A DNA stretch of 64,000 nucleotides from Campylobacter concisus (lineage in GTDB: Bacteria > Campylobacterota > Campylobacteria > Campylobacterales > Campylobacteraceae). The DNA is taken from contig NZ_PIRQ01000003.1 of the NCBI RefSeq assembly GCF_003048535.1, positions 175,643-239,642 of the forward strand, written 5' to 3'. A program made the position numbers and the translations under genes. The notes beneath the pieces are model-generated. The model saw only the letters and a program-made list of their open reading frames with translations, was not told the origin of the DNA and ran no database searches. Shown piece after piece: positions 58,488 through 64,000 of the stretch. Numbering within the stretch: position 1 is the stretch's first letter; the number at the start of each line of letters is the position of its first letter.

Positions 58488-61400
58488 TTAAAGATCGGTG
58501 TGGATTTTGTCGTCTATTTGGATATGGATAGTTTTTCCATTTATTTGATCTATGCTTGAGTAGCCTTTAAATCCAGCAGTATCATATGAATGATCTTCAG
58601 TCCATTTATGAACTAGATCAACTTTTGTGATTTTATTGCCATTAGCATCAACATCACCACCTTTTATCTTAAGCACCGTATCAGGATTATCAGTAATATC
58701 AAGGATATTTTGTGCATTAAATTTGATCTTTGTTTCTCCTTTAAGCTCAAGATTTTCAAAGCTTTCCACTTTTGAATCAAGATTAGCAATGCCTCTAAGA
58801 TCAACTATTTGCTTATCAAACACCAAAGTATCATGACCTTCGCCACCTTTCATATCTTTGCTTGCGTCAAATTTAACAGTATAGTTTTCAACGCCTATAT
58901 GAAGTGGTTTATAAGGCTCATAAGATTTAGACTCTAAGCCATCCGAATCCGAGGTCTTAAGAGTAGCTTTGACTTCCAAATCATAAGCTGATCTAGCATT
59001 AATATCTAATGATTGCTCGAATACACCTTTTGTTATATCTTCAGCCGATAAAGTATGTGTTGCAGTCTTAGTTAGTGCATGGTGGTTGTCTGGATCAGTG
59101 TATTTAAACTCTACTGTATCTCCATTTCTAGCATCTTCATTAAGATAAACTTTAACCGTAGTAGACCTTTCGCCATTTTCTGAGGTTTTTATATCTTTAT
59201 TAAACATGATGCCTCTTATAGCATCGATTTCAGCATGTGCTGTATCGCTTACTGTTTTGCTCTCGCCAAATGTGTCAGTTAGAGTAACTTCAGCTTTTGT
59301 TTCTTTATCAACTGCGATAGTAGCATTGAGATCAAGTGGCTTATCTCTATCAAGCGTGCGTTGAGAATTATCATCTAAATTTTTTAGTGTAATTTTTCCA
59401 TTTACATCTTTTCCCATAACTTCATAATGTTTAGTTAAGATAGATCCATTAGGATTTGTTATCTTAACATCTATCTTATCGCCTGCTATAACGCTTCCTG
59501 GGATAGAAACATGAACCTTTGAAATTTTACTACCTGACTCATCTCTTGAGATAATGCCATTATCATTTTTATCAGCAACTATGCTTACACTTAATCCCGC
59601 TTCACTTAAAGGTGCAAGTTTAGCTTTTGCTTCGCTGCTAGTTGTAGTCTCAGCACCATTTGTTATAGTAGCTACTGCACTAGTTTCACGACCTGGAAGC
59701 ATAGCAACGCCAGGAATTTTTATAGTATTGTTTGCTAACTGTGTAGTAACATGAGTAGTATCATCTGTAAGTGAAATTTTACCATTGGCAGTTTTTGAAA
59801 CTGTGTAATTTATTGTCCTATCAGCCGTAGTACCATCGGCTTTAGGCTCTTTTATAGTTACTGCTATCTTATCACCATTTGTGACATTATGCGGCACCTG
59901 AACGCTTATAATTGTCTTTTTTATATCATTATCCAAAATAGCTTCATCTCTGTCTATTACATTGTCTCTACTTGCATTATCTTCAACAAATTCAATCTTT
60001 AAATTTTTAGTATCTACTGACTCCAATGTAGCTTTAGCTGTCTTTGTTACTCCATTTATAGTAGCTTCAACCACTGCTGGATGATCTTTATCTATATGAA
60101 CATTAGAAATTTTTAGTTTATTTCCTGGCTCAAGTGCAACAATGCTGCCACCCGCATCTTTTATAGTAACGTTTGTACCATCATTTGAAGCAACGGTATA
60201 AGTTTTCTCTGCTCCACCATTCACCTTAACTTTTATAGTATCACCGCTATTTACAGTGGTTGGGATTTGAAGTATTGCCGAAGTAGTATTTAAATTTCCA
60301 TCCTTCATGGCTTCATCTCTACTTAGAACTCCGTTTCTATCTTTATCCTCATCAATAAATAGCCTAAAGCCTGTTCCAGAACCGCTACCTTGAGCATCAA
60401 GCGTAATATCGCTATTTGTCTCAACCTTATCAGCACCAGTATTATCAGTAACCTTGGCATTAATGATAGTCTTATGATCTTCTGTTAAGCCAAGTGTATA
60501 TTTGACCACCTTATTGCTATCAGCATCATCGGTAATATCAAGCTCTTCACTGCCATTTTTGGCTATCAATTTGCCGTTATTGTCTTTTACTATCTCATAT
60601 GTCTTGGTCGTTTTATTGTTTGGTGTGTCTTCGTTGTGTGACTCTACTATTAATTTATCACCTAAAACAAAATTTGAAGGAAGCTTGATAGTTGCTATAG
60701 TAGTCGCTCCAGTTGCCTCTGTGCTGCCCAAAATACCATCATTATTGGTATCTTTTTCAAAAGTTATCTCCATGTCTTCATGAAGCTTTTCAAGAGTATT
60801 ATGATTTTGAGCTTCGGCCTTCTTGCCGCCACTTGCATCGGTGGTCTCAGTAGTTACATTGATGGTCTTGCCAGCAATGATCTCTACGCCAGGAATTTCT
60901 ATCTCATTTTTATCACTTGCAGTTATAGAAGCATGAGTAGAAGTATCTTCTAGCATGATTTTACCGCTTGGGTCTCTACCTGTAACCTTATAAGTTTTAG
61001 GTGAAGTGCCATTATCTATTTTTACAGTTACCACATCGCCAGCTATAACGTTATTTGGCACTTTTACTACTACTGTCGTTTTATGTAGGTCGCCATCCGC
61101 GTCCTTGCTCTCCGCTCTCGTTAAGGATACGTTACGGTCAGCATCCTCTTTGAAATATACCGCCATATCGTTTATATTTGAGATAGTAACTGTGCTTGTA
61201 TCTTCTGCATGCTGAATACCATCTTTATCTTTTATCTCAGCTGTTACTTTAGTTTCTAGACCAGTCGCTGTTTTAATGCCAGAAATTTTAAAGCTTCTAC
61301 CATCTATTTCTGTATCTATTTTATTGCCATCGCTATCTTTTACAAAGAACTTACCATTATTATCTTTTCCAATAGTATATTTTATTTCTCTAGCAGTAGC

Positions 61401-63494
61401 TTCATTTGGCTCTTTTATAGTTACAGTTAGTTTATCTCCACTTACTGCATTTTTAGGAAGCTTGATAGTAACTGTCGTACTATTAAGACCATCTTTGCTG
61501 ATAGCTTGCTCTCTAGTCATAGTTTTAGCTCCACCAGCTTCATCAAAGATAACTTCAGATTTTTTTACATATTCTAAACTGGCCGATACTTCTGACTCAT
61601 TTATAGATGTATGTCTGCCTGGTGTCATGTTTGTGATGCTAGCTCTGATAGTGGTATCTTGTCCGTGTCTTAGATCAAATCCTGGTACTTTAAACGAGTA
61701 TTGATTAAAGCTCTCTTTTGTCAATGGGAAATTTTGTCCGCCATTGCCGATCTCTGTTATACTTGTTACCTCACCTTTATCATTCATATTTATAGTGAAA
61801 TTTCTTGTATAAACGCCATTTGTAGGCTCGTTTATAGTAAGTGTAACTATGTCACCATTATCTATTTTATTCGGAAGTCTTATAAGAGCTGTTGTCTCAT
61901 TTACTTCATGCTCATCCATACTCTCTTGTCTTGAAATTTCATGAAGAGTCTTTTCTTCTGGTAATGTCATTTCTAAATTTCTGCCAATAGGCATTACACT
62001 ATCTTGATCTGACTCTTCGCTTTTTCGAACATTGTTTTTATCTACCACATGAACACTAGCTGATGTTCTTACATCTGGAAATATCGGAAGAGATGTATTT
62101 ACTTTTTGACTATCAATCATCTCTTGTGTAAGAGAAATTTCTTTTGTTGTATCTTGCTTAGTTAGTGGATCGGTATAAGTTATAACAATCTTATCGCCAA
62201 TAACTACATCTTTTGGTAGAGTTATCTCTACTGTCGTGCTTCTAAAGTTATTGTCTTGACTATTTTCTGGATCATATAAATAGCCATTGTTGTCTTGATC
62301 TTCTGTAAATGTCAAAGTCGGTTTTACATCAAGAGTAGTAGAGTCACTTGCAGTTGCACTTCTCATCGTGTTTGTGCTATCTGCTACGTAAGCTTCTACT
62401 TTTGAAGGCTTACCGTGCTCAACTGGCATATTATCTATCTTATATCCATTATCTATTATGTTTTGATCAATAGATACATTTCTAACCTCAGTTGTACCAT
62501 CAGGCTTTGTTAAAGTCACGTGAAGCACATCTCCAACAATCACATCTTTTACAGTTATAAGCACTGGAGTTTCATTTAATTTGCCATCTTTAGCATTTTC
62601 AGTATATGTTAATAGATTATTATCAGGACCGTTATCTTCTGTAAATTTAACCTCTGGAGCACTAAAGCCACTTGAAGTTACGCTATCTTCACTTCTACCA
62701 CTAACATTTCCTTGAAAATTTGTAATCGTTGCATCAACTTTTGAAATTTTACCAGTCTGTATTGGAGCATCAAACTGATAACCATTGCTTATGATAGTTG
62801 GAGTGATAGGAATTGTTTTATTTTCAGTATTACCATCTGGCTTAGTTATAGTGATATTTAGTATATCTCCGGCCCTTACTGTGCCATCATTTGGAATTGT
62901 AATAAGAACTTTTGATGTATTTAAATTTGTATCACGTGCATGCTCAACCCTGCTTAAAGTACCATCGTTATTAAGATCGCTTATAAAAGTTACAAGAGGA
63001 TTGCTTGGGATTATAGTATCATCTCCACCATTGTATCCGCTTATTGGGCTATCGTATGATGCAAAAGCTCTGTTTGTATCACTTAAATTTCTATATGTTG
63101 CATTAATGTTTGAATAGTGTCCACCCTCAGCAAATTTAGCGTCACTTAGGCTAACACCATCTCCACCACCAGCAGCAGCGTTTCCACCAGCAGCAGTCTC
63201 TTCAAGTTTTGTTAAATCTCCGCCATTTAAAATAGCATTTTGCAAATCACTAACATCTGCCAAGCCTTCCGCACCTATAGTACTTTGATTTAAAGCAAGT
63301 GTATCATTGCCTACGATCGTAATCTCTTTTCCATTATTTGAAACGATTGTTATTTTATCAGCGGCATCACTTGTCTTGATACTCTCCCCCATATAAAGGA
63401 TGTCACCTACTTTTAGCTCTCTCTCATTTCCGTTTTGATCGATAGCGACCGCCTTGCCACTAATAAATTTTACTACTCCAGCTTCTTTAGCCAA
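58488..63494 (-). CDS. Giant type I-secreted repeat adhesin with LapA-like retention module
   Basis: 1668 residues. Residues 1-110 (GVVKFISGKAVAIDQNGNER, VGDILYMGESIKT, KITIVSNNGKEITI) match the N-terminal retention module of LapA-type adhesins, which jams in the TolC pore. TAAG at 100-103 (EETAAGGNAAAGG) is a LapG-type cleavage sequence. Then come ~11 Ig-like units of 110-150 residues, each with the pattern F-x-E-D + EF-hand-like loop (DLNNDGTLSRVE at 173-184), T-T-V-x-I-x-x-P, GDxxxVTI and KxYxV. The C-terminus (KFDASKDMKGGEGHDTLVFD, then a hydrophobic/acidic tail) looks like a type I secretion signal. No Cys and no signal peptide. A TATAAT box lies ~47 nt upstream. Secretion genes are not in the window. 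Confidence 0.82.
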   Translation of the reverse strand: MAKEAGVVKFISGKAVAIDQNGNERELKVGDILYMGESIKTSDAADKITIVSNNGKEITIVGNDTLALNQSTIGAEGLADVSDLQNAILNGGDLTKLEETAAGGNAAAGGGDGVSLSDAKFAEGGHYSNINATYRNLSDTNRAFASYDSPISGYNGGDDTIIPSNPLVTFISDLNNDGTLSRVEHARDTNLNTSKVLITIPNDGTVRAGDILNITITKPDGNTENKTIPITPTIISNGYQFDAPIQTGKISKVDATITNFQGNVSGRSEDSVTSSGFSAPEVKFTEDNGPDNNLLTYTENAKDGKLNETPVLITVKDVIVGDVLHVTLTKPDGTTEVRNVSIDQNIIDNGYKIDNMPVEHGKPSKVEAYVADSTNTMRSATASDSTTLDVKPTLTFTEDQDNNGYLYDPENSQDNNFRSTTVEITLPKDVVIGDKIVITYTDPLTKQDTTKEISLTQEMIDSQKVNTSLPIFPDVRTSASVHVVDKNNVRKSEESDQDSVMPIGRNLEMTLPEEKTLHEISRQESMDEHEVNETTALIRLPNKIDNGDIVTLTINEPTNGVYTRNFTINMNDKGEVTSITEIGNGGQNFPLTKESFNQYSFKVPGFDLRHGQDTTIRASITNMTPGRHTSINESEVSASLEYVKKSEVIFDEAGGAKTMTREQAISKDGLNSTTVTIKLPKNAVSGDKLTVTIKEPNEATAREIKYTIGKDNNGKFFVKDSDGNKIDTEIDGRSFKISGIKTATGLETKVTAEIKDKDGIQHAEDTSTVTISNINDMAVYFKEDADRNVSLTRAESKDADGDLHKTTVVVKVPNNVIAGDVVTVKIDNGTSPKTYKVTGRDPSGKIMLEDTSTHASITASDKNEIEIPGVEIIAGKTINVTTETTDASGGKKAEAQNHNTLEKLHEDMEITFEKDTNNDGILGSTEATGATTIATIKLPSNFVLGDKLIVESHNEDTPNNKTTKTYEIVKDNNGKLIAKNGSEELDITDDADSNKVVKYTLGLTEDHKTIINAKVTDNTGADKVETNSDITLDAQGSGSGTGFRLFIDEDKDRNGVLSRDEAMKDGNLNTTSAILQIPTTVNSGDTIKVKVNGGAEKTYTVASNDGTNVTIKDAGGSIVALEPGNKLKISNVHIDKDHPAVVEATINGVTKTAKATLESVDTKNLKIEFVEDNASRDNVIDRDEAILDNDIKKTIISVQVPHNVTNGDKIAVTIKEPKADGTTADRTINYTVSKTANGKISLTDDTTHVTTQLANNTIKIPGVAMLPGRETSAVATITNGAETTTSSEAKAKLAPLSEAGLSVSIVADKNDNGIISRDESGSKISKVHVSIPGSVIAGDKIDVKITNPNGSILTKHYEVMGKDVNGKITLKNLDDNSQRTLDRDKPLDLNATIAVDKETKAEVTLTDTFGESKTVSDTAHAEIDAIRGIMFNKDIKTSENGERSTTVKVYLNEDARNGDTVEFKYTDPDNHHALTKTATHTLSAEDITKGVFEQSLDINARSAYDLEVKATLKTSDSDGLESKSYEPYKPLHIGVENYTVKFDASKDMKGGEGHDTLVFDKQIVDLRGIANLDSKVESFENLELKGETKIKFNAQNILDITDNPDTVLKIKGGDVDANGNKITKVDLVHKWTEDHSYDTAGFKGYSSIDQINGKTIHIQIDDKIHTDL

Positions 63495-64000
63495 GATTAC
63501 TCCTTATTATTATTTTTTGTATTATTTAAATTTTTACGTGATTATATACTATCTTTATAAGATATAACTTTATATGAGAAATTTTATCTTTTAAGAAAAA
63601 AATATATTAATTAAATATATAAATTCCAAATGTCAATAGTTTGTAAAAAGCGAATTCTGAGCTTTTATCAAAAAAATAGTTTTTTGATTGTCAATATAAT
63701 TAATCATGTAAAATATAATACTTTTTATAATAAAAACTTAATTCAAGATATTTTTAATTAGTTTGAAACAACAATATAACCAAAAAAATCATAATTTTTA
63801 AAAAATGTGTGATCGCTATAAAATTTTTACTTATAAATTTCACAAAAAATCATCAGTCTAAAATCTACAAACTTATAGTTAAGTTTTACTAGGTAAGCAA
63901 TTTTCTAACGCAGAAATAATTTAATTTTATATAAAGATATTCAAAAAATAATATGAAATGATAATAAAAAATTTATGATTATCTATAAGTAGTGGCGGAC
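63495..64000. other. AT-rich upstream region of the adhesin gene
   Basis: About 500 bp with no credible open frame. The first ~60 bp carry the adhesin ribosome-binding site (AAGGAGTAAT on the minus strand) and a -10 box at 63541-63546. Farther out it is nearly pure A/T with no repeat or RNA fold I could support. The unusual length for this compact genome leaves room for regulation. Confidence 0.5.
63541..63546 (-). promoter_or_regulatory. Sigma70 -10 box of the adhesin gene
   Basis: Minus-strand TATAAT in taTATAATc, ~47 nt before the ATG. A long AT-rich region lies behind it. Confidence 0.45.

Overview
The window is a gene-dense, AT-rich chromosomal segment of a Campylobacter species. The gene content and order fit the genus: a tol/pal cluster directly behind the F1Fo ATP synthase genes, parAB next to birA/fmt/obg, and an ileS-gatA-guaB-murC-mutS2 run. 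Several local differences from the well-known C. jejuni order suggest a non-thermophilic, fumarate-respiring lineage such as the C. concisus/curvus/showae group. These are thiD between fmt and birA, metX between guaB and xseB, and no proB next to obg. The genus call is firm; the species group is inference.

Layout. (1) 0-6.1 kb, plus strand: the 3' part of bamA (cut by the window edge), accD, rlmH, dksA, a membrane protein, dus and recO, nearly all touching or overlapping. (2) 6.3-27.2 kb, minus strand: one long run that reads, in transcription order, an uncharacterised 320-aa gene, rplU-rpmA, obg, an EF-hand protein, fmt, thiD, birA, parA-parB, the ATP synthase genes for b', b, delta, alpha, gamma, beta and epsilon, the complete tolQRAB-pal-cpoB envelope system, slyD, fabD, mtn and a ttcA-like gene. 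(3) 27.3-34.4 kb: flhB on the plus strand, then on the minus strand a DcuB-type transporter with a large inserted segment, tRNA-Phe, an exbB-exbD-tonB operon with a promoter overlapped by a Fur-box-like site, and two lipopolysaccharide-core glycosyltransferases. (4) 34.5-37.1 kb: polA. (5) 37.2-53.5 kb, minus strand: a second long run from ileS through a tiny membrane-protein ORF, gatA, guaB, metX, xseB, a degenerate nitrilase-fold protein, a YjbR-type protein, murC, two small genes, mutS2, a GGDEF/EAL protein, dapE and a VanZ-like membrane protein. (6) 53.6-64 kb is the accessory end: a CinA-type gene, a broken pectate-lyase-like gene, the scarred remains of what looks like an aryl-polyene-type cluster (phosphopantetheinyl transferase and MMPL exporter fragments), an unusual glycosylase-like protein, a LemA/TPM pair, and a 1668-residue repeat adhesin.

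How it fits together. Most of the window is housekeeping: envelope biogenesis (bamA, tol-pal, murC, dapE, waaF), energy (ATP synthase, DcuB), translation and tRNA or rRNA modification (ileS, gatA, fmt, rlmH, dus, ttcA-like, L21/L27, obg) and chromosome segregation (parAB). The most interesting material is at the right end. The giant protein has an N-terminal retention-module-like region with a TAAG site of the kind cut by LapG proteases, then about eleven Ig-like repeats, many carrying an EF-hand-type calcium loop. Next to it lie gene remnants pointing to recent loss of a polysaccharide lyase and of a fatty-acid/polyene-type locus. No CRISPR array, insertion sequence, prophage or rRNA gene was seen. 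No wholly new multi-gene system could be demonstrated; the best leads are the adhesin, the DcuB insertion, the degenerate enzymes and the decayed loci.
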